A DNA stretch of 64,000 nucleotides, from contig NZ_WJYO01000002.1 in the NCBI RefSeq assembly GCF_010994095.1, positions 682,001 to 746,000 on the forward strand. Direction: 5' to 3'. The number at the start of each line of letters is the position of its first letter. The stretch's first letter is position 1. The translations under genes were made by a program, and so were the position numbers. Source of the stretch: Mumia xiangluensis. GTDB lineage: Bacteria > Actinomycetota > Actinomycetes > Propionibacteriales > Nocardioidaceae. Positions 25,811 through 36,789 of this stretch are shown in pieces. The notes beneath the pieces are model-generated. The model saw nothing but the letters and a program-made list of their open reading frames with translations, searched no databases and was not told the origin of the DNA.

Positions 25811-26320
25811 ATGCTCCGCATCGAGGTCGTCCAGGGAGACATCACGACGGTCCGCGCCGACGCGATCGTCAACGCCGCCAACAGCACGCTGCTCGGCGGC
25901 GGCGGGGTCGACGGCGCGATCCACCGTGCGGGCGGGCCGGACATCCTCGCGGCGTGCCGCGCGCTCCGCACGACCAGCCACCCCGACGGCCTTCCGACGG
26001 GCGATGCCGTCGCCACCACGGGCGGGCTCCTTCCCGCGCGCTGGGTGATCCACGCCGTCGGACCCGTGTGGTCGCCGAGCGAGGACCGGTCTGCGCTGCT
26101 CCGCTCGGCGTACATCCGAAGCCTCACCGTCGCCGACGAGCTCGAGGCGCGGGTGGTGGCGTTCCCGTTGATCTCAGCCGGCGCGTACGGCTGGCCCCTC
26201 GACGATGCGGTCTCGATCGCCGTCGCCACGGTGCGGGAGGCCGACACCACCGTCGAACGCGTCCTCCTGGTGGCGTACGGCGAGGCTCCTGAACGCCTTC
26301 TTCGCGCTGCCGTCGGCTGA
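25811..26320 (+). CDS. Macrodomain O-acetyl-ADP-ribose deacetylase
   Basis: 169 residues, a single macrodomain. Seen: GDITTVRADAIVNAANSTLLGGGGVDGAIHRAGG (in parts; the Asn-Ala-Ala-Asn and Gly-rich loop that hold ADP-ribose), and FPLISAGAYGWPLDDA. It hydrolyses O-acetyl-ADP-ribose or mono-ADP-ribosyl groups. It starts 9 bases after the TetR stop with AGGAGG, so it may share the TetR transcript. Confidence 0.92.
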   Translation: MLRIEVVQGDITTVRADAIVNAANSTLLGGGGVDGAIHRAGGPDILAACRALRTTSHPDGLPTGDAVATTGGLLPARWVIHAVGPVWSPSEDRSALLRSAYIRSLTVADELEARVVAFPLISAGAYGWPLDDAVSIAVATVREADTTVERVLLVAYGEAPERLLRAAVG

Positions 26321-26346
26321 GCGGCCCGCTCAGGACCGCCTCGGCG

Positions 26347-26874
26347 TCAGGATTGTGCGTCAGGACCCTGCTCACGCACCCGACGCACGTTCTCCAAGGA
26401 GTCCCGGAGCTCGTCCAGCCACGTGTCGGCGTGCTTCTGTACGAGGCGGACGCACCACGCGAGCGCCTCGCTCCTGCTGCGTGCGACGCCGCCGGCGATC
26501 AACGTGTCGAGCACCTGACGGTCCGGCTGGCGCAGGCGCGTCATCACCGGTGCCGCCAGGTGCGTGAACAGGACCCGGCTGCCCTCGCACTCGACGCCCC
26601 ACGACACCTTCCGGTCGAAGCGGTGCTCGGCCTCACGGGCCACCTCGATCCGCTCCGCGCGGGTGCGCTCACGGAACTCGCGCACCCGCCCCTCGATCGC
26701 CCCACGACGCTCGGCGTCCGACGCGTCGTCACCGAGGCTGGGCCCGGGGATCGCACCGATGACGACGATCTCCTCCCGATCCACGGTGACGCTCACGACG
26801 CTCTCGAAGAGACCGTCGGGAAGGCGTCCGACGAACCATCCGCGGATCTCGTCTGTCTGTTGCTGAGTAATCAT
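26347..26874 (-). CDS. Conserved protein with ribbon-helix-helix-like C-terminus
   Basis: 175 residues, no family recognised. The first 70 residues hold a beta/alpha unit with VTVDREEIVVIGAIPGP and a charged helix (EGRVREFRERTRAERIEVA). A middle part (DRKVSWGVECEGSRVLFTHL) is followed by a C-terminal LDTLIAGGVARSRSEALAWC, the pattern of short RHH/antitoxin-like segments, then a charged helix. It starts at ATG 26874. Upstream lies a weak TTGCAA-N17-TAAGCC, seven bases from the ATG. It may be a regulator or an antitoxin-like protein; no toxin partner is adjacent. Confidence 0.6.
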   Translation of the reverse strand: MITQQQTDEIRGWFVGRLPDGLFESVVSVTVDREEIVVIGAIPGPSLGDDASDAERRGAIEGRVREFRERTRAERIEVAREAEHRFDRKVSWGVECEGSRVLFTHLAAPVMTRLRQPDRQVLDTLIAGGVARSRSEALAWCVRLVQKHADTWLDELRDSLENVRRVREQGPDAQS

Positions 26875-26954
26875 GTAATCAGGCTTACGCCGAATCCGTC
26901 ACGATTGCAACGGCGTCCGCTCCTGGCGGACGGTTCGGTGCCCGTACCGTGGGA

Positions 26955-26976
26955 CGGCACGGGCAAACCCGTGCCG
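26955..26976. promoter_or_regulatory. Perfect 9-bp hairpin upstream of the SLATT-like gene
   Basis: CGGCACGGG, loop CAAA, CCCGTGCCG. It lies in the divergent gap, 18 bases before a TAGCAT -10 box (26995-27000). It may be an operator or a transcribed hairpin; the position favours a protein-binding site. Confidence 0.4.
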
Positions 26977-27008
26977 GGACAGGGCGGGGATCGCTAGCAT
27001 CCGACTCC

Positions 27009-27617
27009 GTGTGGACCTATCGCGGCAACGAGCCGACCGTTCTCCAGTGGCTCGACGCCATCAGCGTCGGCCACGAAGCCCACCACCTCGCTGCCCGGTC
27101 ACGGCGTCGCCGAGCACGGGTGCTCGGCACCACGACCGTGATCCTTGCCGCGCTCTCCGCCGCGTGCGCCTTCGCCGCCTACTCGGTGAGCGACGGCGCG
27201 TGGCTGACGATCGGCGCCGGCGTCCTCTCGGGGCTCGCGGCGGCCGTCGCGCTCCTGCAGACGGTCGGCGATCCCGCAGACGTCATCGCCGGACACCAAC
27301 GAGCCGCGGCCGAGTACGGCATCCTGCGACGCGAGCTGGAGCAGGCCATCCTCTCCGAGCGGATCACCGACGACCGCCTCGCCGAGATCCGGCAGGAGTG
27401 GACGCGAGTCGAGGCCACCGCGCCGAGCCTGACGGCACGCGCGTCCCGATCGGTGGCGTTCGATCGGACGCCGACCGGCATGGCCGGCAGCTCGTCCGCG
27501 CCCGCAGCCAGCCCGTCCGCCGCAACCGAGCCTCCCGCGGCAGCCGAGCCGCCCGCACCCGCACCCGCAGCGATCGAGCCCGTCGACGAGCCGGTCAAGG
27601 AGCTCACCACCGGCTGA
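27009..27617 (+). CDS. SLATT-like two-TM protein
   Basis: 202 residues from GTG 27009; TAGCAT ends 8 bases before it, so it is probably leaderless. The helical head (QWLDAISVGHEAHHLAARSR) is followed by two membrane helices (about 36-58 and 62-80), then AGHQRAAAEYGILRRELEQA and a helical segment, the layout of SLATT domains. The tail (about 155-202) is Pro/Ala-rich and disordered. SLATT proteins are usually effectors of nucleotide-signalling conflict systems; no synthase or sensor gene is adjacent. Family call moderate, function unknown. Confidence 0.6.
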   Translation: MWTYRGNEPTVLQWLDAISVGHEAHHLAARSRRRRARVLGTTTVILAALSAACAFAAYSVSDGAWLTIGAGVLSGLAAAVALLQTVGDPADVIAGHQRAAAEYGILRRELEQAILSERITDDRLAEIRQEWTRVEATAPSLTARASRSVAFDRTPTGMAGSSSAPAASPSAATEPPAAAEPPAPAPAAIEPVDEPVKELTTG

Positions 27618-27626
27618 ACCGCCAGG

Positions 27627-28556
27627 TCAGGCCACCGCGTCCAGCAGCGAGGCGACCTCCTCCGCACAGCCCCACGACGTCGTGACGCCCGCACCGCCGT
27701 GCCCGTAGCAGTGGATCACCGGGCTCGCCCCGGCACGGTCCTCTCGCTCGAGCCGCACCGTGGGTCGGCCCGGGCGGAGCCCGACGCGGACGCCGAGCAC
27801 GGGTGCGCCCGCCAGTGCCGGGACCAGCGCGACCGCCCGAGCGAGGATCGCCGTCGTGTCCTCGGTCCGGGGAGCGAGGTCCCACTCCCCGTGATCGCTT
27901 GTGCCGCCCACGATCACGTCGTCTCCGCGCGGCACGACGTACGTCGTCTCGCCGGGACGGTCCGCGAGGAGGACCTCGTCGACGCCGGCGACCGCGGGGA
28001 GCCTCAGCACCTGGCCCCGCACCGGTGTCGTCGACGGGTCCCCGGCGAGCAGACGGCTGCCGAGGCCGGAGGCGTTGACGACCGCGTCGGCGCCCGGCGG
28101 CAGCGCTGACAGTGCCATGCGCGTGACCGTCCCCCCGGAGCTGGCGAGCCGGCGCACGAGATAGTCGAGGTACGTCGGCATGTGCGCGACGGGCGCCTCG
28201 AACACCCGGCCGGCGGCGTACCCAGGTGGGACGTCCTGCAGCGGCGCGAGCACGCCCACGGCGCTCGCCCACCACGGCTCGGGCTCGGGGTCCGTCAGCA
28301 GCTCGACCGAACGCCGCATCGTCACGCCCGCGTCTGCTCCGTCGAGCCCGGCCAGCACCTCGTACGTCCGGCGCGACCACGCAAGGACCCGGTCGGCGGG
28401 CTCGGCGAGGTACGGGTACCACCAGGCTGCTGCCACGGCCGACGTCGTCTCCAGCGGCAGGTCGCGCGCGAGCACGTCGACGTGGTGGCCGCGCTCAGCG
28501 GCCACCACGGCGCACGTCAGTCCAGTGACCCCTGCTCCGACGACCAGCACGCGCAC
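27627..28556 (-). CDS. D-amino-acid oxidase (FAD)
   Basis: 309 residues. Seen: FAD-binding VVGAGVTGLTCAV at the start, SAVAAAWWYPY, the DAAO signatures GLRPGRPTVRLE and CYGHGGAGVTTSWG at the C-terminus. Oxidises neutral or basic D-amino acids to oxo-acids with H2O2 release. Start is GTG 28556. It lies 15 bases after the ferritin-coding strand's next gene stop and is convergent with the SLATT-like gene. Confidence 0.92.
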   Translation of the reverse strand: MRVLVVGAGVTGLTCAVVAAERGHHVDVLARDLPLETTSAVAAAWWYPYLAEPADRVLAWSRRTYEVLAGLDGADAGVTMRRSVELLTDPEPEPWWASAVGVLAPLQDVPPGYAAGRVFEAPVAHMPTYLDYLVRRLASSGGTVTRMALSALPPGADAVVNASGLGSRLLAGDPSTTPVRGQVLRLPAVAGVDEVLLADRPGETTYVVPRGDDVIVGGTSDHGEWDLAPRTEDTTAILARAVALVPALAGAPVLGVRVGLRPGRPTVRLEREDRAGASPVIHCYGHGGAGVTTSWGCAEEVASLLDAVA

Positions 28557-28571
28557 CGTCCGGCCACCTGC

Positions 28572-29096
28572 TCAGGCGCCGGCGATGGGCGGCGCCGTGG
28601 GATCGGCGGCCTCGCCCTTCTCCTCGCGCGCGATCCAGTGCTCGATCGCCTCGAGGTCGTCCGCCGAGCGGGACACCACCGCGAGCAGGTCGCTCATCTT
28701 GGAGACCTCCTCGACCTGCTCCTTGATGAACCACTGCATGAACTGGTCGGACGCGAAGTCGTTCGCGTCGCGGGCGACGCGCGTGAGCTCGTTGATCTGC
28801 TCGGTGACGCGGCGCTCCTGCTCGAAGGCCAGCTGAACCGGCGCGACGACGTCGTCGAAGTCGTTGGTCGGGTCGGCGACCCCGGGGATGCGCACCGAGA
28901 CGCCCGCGTCGAGGAGGTACTGGACCATCATCATCGCGTGGTCCCGCTCCTCGACCGCCTGGTTGAAGAACAGGGCGGCCATGCGGGGCATGGTGAGGGC
29001 GTCGTAGTAGCAGGCGATCGCGACGTACTGCTGGTGGGCGGCGAACTCGTGGCCCACCTGCTCGCTGAGCAGCGCTGCGAACTTGTCCGATGCCAT
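28572..29096 (-). CDS. Ferritin
   Basis: 174 residues from ATG 29096 with AAGGAG upstream. Four-helix ferritin fold with di-iron ligands in EQVGHEFAAHQQYVAIA, AVEERDHAMMM and the later FEQERRVTEQ and FMQWFIKEQVEE. Stores iron as ferric mineral using O2 or H2O2. The order on this strand is ferritin then, after its stop and 15 bases further, the D-amino-acid oxidase start at 28556; co-transcription would pair an H2O2 producer with an iron store. Confidence 0.92.
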   Translation of the reverse strand: MASDKFAALLSEQVGHEFAAHQQYVAIACYYDALTMPRMAALFFNQAVEERDHAMMMVQYLLDAGVSVRIPGVADPTNDFDDVVAPVQLAFEQERRVTEQINELTRVARDANDFASDQFMQWFIKEQVEEVSKMSDLLAVVSRSADDLEAIEHWIAREEKGEAADPTAPPIAGA

Positions 29097-29272
29097 GGCT
29101 GGCTCCTTGCTGCGGGGTCCACCCGCGTCGACGTCGGTACCTAGGACGCTAGTCGGTACGGATGCTTCCTTCCAGGTAGGCGTGGCTGGCCTCAGCAGGG
29201 TCGCGCGCCGGCCGCTACGGTGAGCGCGGAGGACACGAGCGCGACGCGGTCGCACGACGTGACGAGGGAGCC

Positions 29273-30340
29273 ATGGGGATCTCGGCAGGCGCGATCGTGC
29301 GTCGCTGGGGTGGCCGTGCGGTCGGGCTCGCCGTCACGGGCGTCGGACTGTACGTGGTGGCGCCGAGCCTGCTCACGATGTTCGACGCGTGGCCGCAGCT
29401 CGCCGACGTCGAGGTGCACTGGTTCGCCGTCCTCGCCCTGCTCGAGCTCGGCAGCTTCGCCGCGTTGTGGTGGCTCACGCGGATCGCCCTCACGCCCGGC
29501 CGCCGTCCGTCGAGGTCGGCGGACCACCTGACGCCACCCGCGCCGCCAGGGTGGGGCACGCTCGCGGTCGCCCAGATGGCCGGGAACGCGGCGAGCAAGG
29601 TCATTCCCGGTGGCCCCGCCGCCGGGGCCGTGGTCCAGGGCAAGATCCTGGTCGCCTCAGGCCAACCCGGCGGCGCGGTCGCGTCGGCGATGGCGTCGAC
29701 CGGCCTTCTCGGGACTGCCGTCCTCATGCTGCTGCCGGTGCTCACGATCCCGGCGCTGCTGATCGGGCCACCGCCGGCCGAGCAGCTCCAGCTCGGCCTG
29801 CTCGTCTCGTTGATCATCGCGACGGTCATCGTCGCGGTCGGGGTCACCGCGTTCACCTGGCCGCGCGTCGTGGAGGCCGTCGGAGCCGCGGTGGGCGCCG
29901 TCGTCCACCTCGTACGTCGCAAGGTGACGGCCGACCGCGTCGCCGAGATCCTCCTCGTCGAACGCGACCGGATCGTGGTCGCGTTCAGCGGCCGATGGTG
30001 GCAGGCGGTCGTTGCCGCTGCCGCGAACCGGATGTTCGACTACGCGGCGCTCGTCGCAGCCCTGGTGGCGTTCGGCGCGCACGCACGTCCGTCCGAGGTG
30101 CTCCTGGCCTACGTCGTGGCGCAGGCCTTCGCCATCATCCCGATCACGCCCGGTGGTGTCGGGTTCGTCGACGCAGGTCTGACGGCGCTGCTGGTCGTCA
30201 TCGGCGTGCCGGCCGACACGGCAGTCATCGGAACGCTGCTGTACCGGTTGTTCTCGTTCTGGCTCCCGATCCCGATCGGAGTCGGCGCCTGGGGCTGGTG
30301 GACGCTCCACCAACGCTCCGGCGACCCCAGCACCGCATGA
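29273..30340 (+). CDS. LPG-synthase-TM / UPF0104-type membrane protein
   Basis: 355 residues, multi-pass membrane protein with the YbhN/AglD/MprF-N-type pattern: GNAASKVIPGGPAAGAVVQG near residue 105 and the C-terminal PGGVGFVDAGLTALLVV with LYRLFSFWLPIP. Such domains act as lipid or lipid-linked-substrate flippases. No soluble aminoacyl-transferase domain is attached. The ATG follows GAGGGAG. Confidence 0.82.
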   Translation: MGISAGAIVRRWGGRAVGLAVTGVGLYVVAPSLLTMFDAWPQLADVEVHWFAVLALLELGSFAALWWLTRIALTPGRRPSRSADHLTPPAPPGWGTLAVAQMAGNAASKVIPGGPAAGAVVQGKILVASGQPGGAVASAMASTGLLGTAVLMLLPVLTIPALLIGPPPAEQLQLGLLVSLIIATVIVAVGVTAFTWPRVVEAVGAAVGAVVHLVRRKVTADRVAEILLVERDRIVVAFSGRWWQAVVAAAANRMFDYAALVAALVAFGAHARPSEVLLAYVVAQAFAIIPITPGGVGFVDAGLTALLVVIGVPADTAVIGTLLYRLFSFWLPIPIGVGAWGWWTLHQRSGDPSTA

Positions 30341-30377
30341 GGGAGGCTCGACCTGGATCGGCGCACGCGCGCCAGCG

Positions 30378-32390
30378 TCAGTCGAGCTCGTTCGCCCGCC
30401 GGATCACGCTGACGATGTCATCCATGATCTGGGTCATGCCGTAGTCCTTCGGCGTGTAGACCGCGGCGACTCCCTCGTCGAGCAGACGTCGGGCGTCCGA
30501 CTCGGGGATGATCCCGCCGACGACCACCGGCACGTCACCGATGCCGGCGTCACGCAGCTGCGCGAGGACCTCCGGCACCAGCTCCATGTGGGAGCCCGAC
30601 AGGATCGACAGCCCGATGCAGTCGACGTCCTCGTCGACGGCGGCAGCGACGATCTGCGTCGGGGTCAGGCGGATGCCCTGGTAGATGACCTCGAAGCCCG
30701 CGTCGCGCGCACGCACCGCGATCTGCTCGGCACCGTTGGAGTGACCGTCGAGCCCGGGCTTGCCGACGAGCAGCCGCAGACGTCCGCCCAGTTCCTCCCC
30801 CGTCGCCCGGACCCGCTCACGGACACCGGCGAGCTCTGCTCCCGCCTCGGCCACACCGACCACCCCCGTCACACCGGTCGGCGCGCGGAACTCGCCGAAC
30901 ACCTCGCGCAGCGCGCCTGCCCACTCACCGGTCGTCGCCCCGACGCGTACGCAGGCGAGGGTCGCCTCCATCAGGTTCGCGTCGGTCTTCGCATCGGCGC
31001 GGAGGCGATCGAGCGCCTCAGCGACCTCGGACTCGTCACGCTGACCCCGCCAGGCGTCGACGCGTTCGATCGCGCTCGCCTCGGCCAGCGGGTCGGCCGT
31101 CTGGATCGCGCCGTCGAGGTCAGCCGTCAGCGGCGAGTCCTCGGACTCCGTGTAGGCGTTGACCCCGACGACCAGCTGCTCACCTGCCTCGATCTGCGCG
31201 CGACGAGCCGCGTGCGAGGCCACCAGCGCCTGCTTCATGTAGCCGGACTCCACGGCCGCGACCGCGCCACCCATGGCCTGGACGCGATCGATCTCCTCCT
31301 TGGCGCCGGCGACGAGCTCGGCGACCTTCGCCTCGATGACGTGACTGCCGTCGAAGATGTCGCCGTACTCGAGGAGGTCGGACTCGAACGCCAGCACCTG
31401 CTGCAGCCGCAGCGACCACTGCTGGTCCCAGGGCCGCGGCAGGCCGAGCGCCTCGTTCCAGGCCGGCAGCTGGATCGCGCGGGCGCGAGCGTTCTTGCTC
31501 AGGCTCACACCGAGCATCTCCAGCACGATGCGCTGGACGTTGTTCTCGGGCTGGGCCTCGGTGAGACCGAGCGAGTTCACCTGCACGCCGTAGCGGAAGC
31601 GACGCATCTTCGGGTCCTGCACGCCGTACCGCTCACGGGTGATCTCGTCCCAGAGCTGACCGAAGGCGCGCATCTTGCACGTCTCCTCGATGAAGCGCAC
31701 ACCGGCGTTCACGAAGAACGAGATGCGGCCGACGACCTTGTCGAACTCCTCTGCCGGGACCTGGCCCGCGTCACGGACGGCGTCGAGGATCGCGATCGCC
31801 GTCGACAGGGCGTACGCGAGCTCCTGCACCGGGGTCGCGCCCGCCTCCTGCAGGTGGTAGCTGCAGATGTTGAGCGGGTTCCACTTCGGCATGTTGACGA
31901 CCGTGTAGGCGATCATGTCGGTCGTCAGCCTGATCGACGCCTCCGGCGGGAACACGTACGTCCCGCGCGAGAGGTACTCCTTGATGATGTCGTTCTGGGT
32001 GGTCCCGGTGAGCTGGCCGACCCAGTCCGCCGGGTCCTCGCCCGCGTCACGCGCCTGCTCCTCGGCGACCACCTGGTACATCGCGAGCAGCCACATGGCC
32101 GTCGCGTTGATCGTCATGGACGTGTTCATGGTCTTCAGGGGGATGCCGTCGAAGAGACGACGCATCTCGCCCAGGTCCGGCACGGGGACGCCGACCTTGC
32201 CGACCTCGCCCTTGCTCAGCTGGTGGTCGGGGTCGTAGCCGGTCTGCGTCGGCAGGTCGAACGCCACCGAGAGCCCGGTCTGGCCCTTGGAGAGGTTGCG
32301 ACGGTAGAGCGCGTTGGAGTCAGACGCCGAGGAGTGCCCGGCGTAGGTGCGCATCACCCAGGGGCGATCGCGGTGAGTCGAGTCGGCCAT
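30378..32390 (-). CDS. meaA: Ethylmalonyl-CoA mutase (MeaA/Ecm)
   Basis: Adenosylcobalamin enzyme converting (2R)-ethylmalonyl-CoA to methylsuccinyl-CoA in the EMC pathway. 670 residues in one chain: a TIM-barrel mutase domain (about 10-520) and a B12 domain (about 535-670) with base-off ligand His550. The B12 loop reads LDGHSNG rather than the DGHDRG of methylmalonyl-CoA mutase, and the barrel opens TYAGHSSASDSNALYRRNLS, both typical of Ecm. TAACCT lies 7 bases before the ATG, so the mRNA is probably leaderless. Convergent with the flippase-like gene. Confidence 0.92.
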   Translation of the reverse strand: MADSTHRDRPWVMRTYAGHSSASDSNALYRRNLSKGQTGLSVAFDLPTQTGYDPDHQLSKGEVGKVGVPVPDLGEMRRLFDGIPLKTMNTSMTINATAMWLLAMYQVVAEEQARDAGEDPADWVGQLTGTTQNDIIKEYLSRGTYVFPPEASIRLTTDMIAYTVVNMPKWNPLNICSYHLQEAGATPVQELAYALSTAIAILDAVRDAGQVPAEEFDKVVGRISFFVNAGVRFIEETCKMRAFGQLWDEITRERYGVQDPKMRRFRYGVQVNSLGLTEAQPENNVQRIVLEMLGVSLSKNARARAIQLPAWNEALGLPRPWDQQWSLRLQQVLAFESDLLEYGDIFDGSHVIEAKVAELVAGAKEEIDRVQAMGGAVAAVESGYMKQALVASHAARRAQIEAGEQLVVGVNAYTESEDSPLTADLDGAIQTADPLAEASAIERVDAWRGQRDESEVAEALDRLRADAKTDANLMEATLACVRVGATTGEWAGALREVFGEFRAPTGVTGVVGVAEAGAELAGVRERVRATGEELGGRLRLLVGKPGLDGHSNGAEQIAVRARDAGFEVIYQGIRLTPTQIVAAAVDEDVDCIGLSILSGSHMELVPEVLAQLRDAGIGDVPVVVGGIIPESDARRLLDEGVAAVYTPKDYGMTQIMDDIVSVIRRANELD

Positions 32391-32410
32391 GCGGCTTAGG
32401 TTAGTTCCTT

Positions 32411-32426
32411 GTGACCGATGGGTAAC
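32411..32426. promoter_or_regulatory. TTAC-N6-GTCA operator of ecm
   Basis: GTGACCGATGGGTAAC on the plus strand (GTTACCCATCGGTCAC on the gene strand) lies 21-36 bases upstream of the ecm ATG, between the expected -35 and -10. It shares ACCGATGRGTAA with the ccrA site. A TCACA half site of CRP type lies further up at 32452-32456. Confidence 0.5.
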
Positions 32427-32485
32427 AGCCGAGTGAGCGGAGTCACGTCGGTCACATTCCCGGCCGACGGGTGCACACTGGAGAG

Positions 32486-32806
32486 ATGACCGGTGGCGGA
32501 TCCGCGGTGGGCTATCTCTTCGTGCCGCTCGTCAGCGCGCTCGCCATCGTGGGCCTGGCACTGATCCTGCGCTGGGCCCAGTCTCCCGGCAAGCGCATCA
32601 AGCTGCCGTCGTACGGGATGCTCGTGCCGGTCGCGCGCTGCAAGGACCAGCACGGCGCAGAGGTCACCGCTGCACGCCTGCGGGCCGAAGGGATCCGCGC
32701 CTCGGTCACCCACGACGTACGCGGGTGGCTGGTGCTGGCGTGGAAGACGCAGGCCGACGTGGCCAGGGCCTGGGTGGCCTCGAGGCAGTCCCCCCACCAT
32801 CCCTGA
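32486..32806 (+). CDS. Small membrane protein with cytoplasmic domain
   Basis: 106 residues from ATG 32486 (MTGGGSAVGYLFVPLVSALA). One membrane helix at about 8-28, then a basic stretch (QSPGKRIKLPSYG) and a compact domain of about 65 residues (LVPVARCKDQHGAEVTAARL, RAEGIRASVTHDVRGWLVLA). This last part resembles the putative signal-transducing DUF2007-type fold found in proteins that hold one ligand or metal site, but the match is weak. Divergent from ecm. Confidence 0.6.
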   Translation: MTGGGSAVGYLFVPLVSALAIVGLALILRWAQSPGKRIKLPSYGMLVPVARCKDQHGAEVTAARLRAEGIRASVTHDVRGWLVLAWKTQADVARAWVASRQSPHHP

Positions 32807-32859
32807 CCGGGTCGCTCCCGGCGTCCCCAGGTCGCCGGCTGGCGGCATAGTGTGTCGGC

Positions 32860-33432
32860 ATGGTCAATCTCACCCGCATCTACACCCGGACCGGCGACGA
32901 CGGCACGACCCGGCTCGTCGACATGAGCAAGACGTCGAAGCTCGACCTCCGTCTCCAGGCGTACGCCGACACGGACGAGCTCAACAGCCAGATCGGGTAC
33001 GCCCGCGCGCTCGGGACGTTGGACGAGGACGTCGACGCGGTCCTCGCGCGGGTGCAGAACGACCTGTTCGACGTCGGCGCGGACCTCGGAGCCCCGGTCG
33101 TCGAGAACCCTGAGTACCCGCAGCTGCGGGTCGAGCCGGCGTACGTGGATCGTCTCGAGGCGTGGTGCGACCACTACAACGCCGAGATCGAGCCGCTGCG
33201 GTCGTTCATCCTGCCCGGCGGGACGCCCGCGGCATCGGTGCTCCACATCGCGCGTACGGTGTGCCGGCGCTCCGAACGCTCGGCATGGGCGGCGATCGAG
33301 GAGCACGGCGAGACCATGAACGTCCTCACCGCGAAATACCTCAACCGGCTCTCGGACCTGCTGTTCATCCTGGCCCGCTACGCCAACCGGGCGACAGGGG
33401 ACGTCCTCTGGGTGCCCGGCGGCGAACGCTGA
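32860..33432 (+). CDS. pduO: Cob(I)alamin adenosyltransferase, PduO type
   Basis: Makes adenosylcobalamin from cob(I)alamin and ATP. 190 residues; N-terminal ATP loop YTRTGDDGTTRL, central SFILPGGTPAASVLHIARTV with the catalytic-region CRRSER, and C-terminal NRLSDLLFILARYAN. TAGTGT lies six bases before the ATG (leaderless-type). Placed next to ethylmalonyl-CoA mutase, it probably supplies that enzyme's cofactor, with MeaB as its delivery partner. Confidence 0.93.
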   Translation: MVNLTRIYTRTGDDGTTRLVDMSKTSKLDLRLQAYADTDELNSQIGYARALGTLDEDVDAVLARVQNDLFDVGADLGAPVVENPEYPQLRVEPAYVDRLEAWCDHYNAEIEPLRSFILPGGTPAASVLHIARTVCRRSERSAWAAIEEHGETMNVLTAKYLNRLSDLLFILARYANRATGDVLWVPGGER

Positions 33433-33465
33433 CCCGGCACGACGTCGGAGCGGACTGACCCGGAG

Positions 33466-33930
33466 TCAGATGACGTTGTTGACCTCGCGGCCGGGCGGAG
33501 ACGATTCCAACCAGGCCAGCAGCCCCGTCAGCGCCTGAGGGCTCAGCGCGAGCTGGATCCGGGCACCGTCGTCGAGCGAGCACTCGACGATGGTGTTCCC
33601 CGCGTGGAGCGCGTACGTCTCGGAGCCGACCGGCGTCCGCCGCCGCTCGACCTCGACGTGGCCTCGCTCGAAGCGCAGCACCGGGCGCGGCGAGAACGAG
33701 AAGGTGCGGAACCACTCGAGGTGGCTCGCGTTGTAGCGACCGACGCCGAGCGTCCACCCGCGCGGATCGCCCTCCTCGCGGGGTGCCTCGGCACGTCGGT
33801 TGACGCTGAGGTCGAACGTGCTGCCGCCACGCGCCAGGTAGCGGCGACGGCCGCCCAGCCCGAGGACGGCGAGGATCGCCAGGACCAGAAGCACGCCGAG
33901 GGAGTCGAGCACCCACAACCAGATCGGCAT
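33466..33930 (-). CDS. DUF2550 membrane protein
   Basis: 154 residues; one membrane helix (about 4-26: WLWVLDSLGVLLVLAILAVL) and a cytoplasmic domain with WTLGVGRYNASHLEWFRTFS and VVECSLDDGARIQLALSP-like text near the C-terminus. The gene sits after atpC, where homologues (such as Rv1312) sit in other actinobacteria. The ATG follows GGAGGAGG. Function unknown; likely the last gene of the ATP synthase operon. Confidence 0.85.
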   Translation of the reverse strand: MPIWLWVLDSLGVLLVLAILAVLGLGGRRRYLARGGSTFDLSVNRRAEAPREEGDPRGWTLGVGRYNASHLEWFRTFSFSPRPVLRFERGHVEVERRRTPVGSETYALHAGNTIVECSLDDGARIQLALSPQALTGLLAWLESSPPGREVNNVI

Positions 33931-33979
33931 GTGTGCCCTCCTCCCTCGACGTAGCGTCCGGACGCTTTAGAGAACGACC

Positions 33980-34375
33980 CTAGGACGAGGCGAGCTCGAC
34001 GGCGCGGATACGGGCCTCGAGGCGGCGTACCTCTTCGGCAGCCTCCTCGTCGTTGGCACCCTCGGCGTGCACGCGGGCGAGCTCCTGCTTCGCACGCTCG
34101 AGGTCGATGTCGTGCGACATCTCCGCGCTCTCAGCCAGGATCGACACGCGGTCCTGGGCGACCGAGAGGAAGCCGGAGTCGACAGCGGCGACCCAGGTCT
34201 CGTTGTCCTCGGTGTCGATCTCCACGACTCCGTCGGCGAGCAGCGACATCACCGGGGCGTGGCCCGGGAGGATGCCGATGTCGCCTTCGAGGGTGCGCGC
34301 CAGCAGCGACGTGGCCTCGCCCGACCACAGCAGCTGGTCAGCGCTCACGAGCTCGACGTGCAGTGTGCCTGCCAT
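33980..34375 (-). CDS. atpC: ATP synthase epsilon subunit
   Basis: Central-stalk subunit that couples and inhibits F1. 131 residues: beta-sandwich domain (LHVELVSADQLLWSGEATSL, GDIGILPGHAPVMSLL) followed by a C-terminal helical part (DLERAKQELARV). Follows atpD by 31 bases in the operon. Confidence 0.95.
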   Translation of the reverse strand: MAGTLHVELVSADQLLWSGEATSLLARTLEGDIGILPGHAPVMSLLADGVVEIDTEDNETWVAAVDSGFLSVAQDRVSILAESAEMSHDIDLERAKQELARVHAEGANDEEAAEEVRRLEARIRAVELASS

Positions 34376-34406
34376 CAGACGACTCCTTCTTTCCTCGATC
34401 GCTCGA

Positions 34407-36783
<2,377 letters not shown>

Positions 36784-36789
36784 GACAGG

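Noticed and set aside
32391-32485. Cobalamin riboswitch upstream of ecm or pduO
   Set aside because: The ecm message seems leaderless and no B12-box or pseudoknot arrangement is visible.
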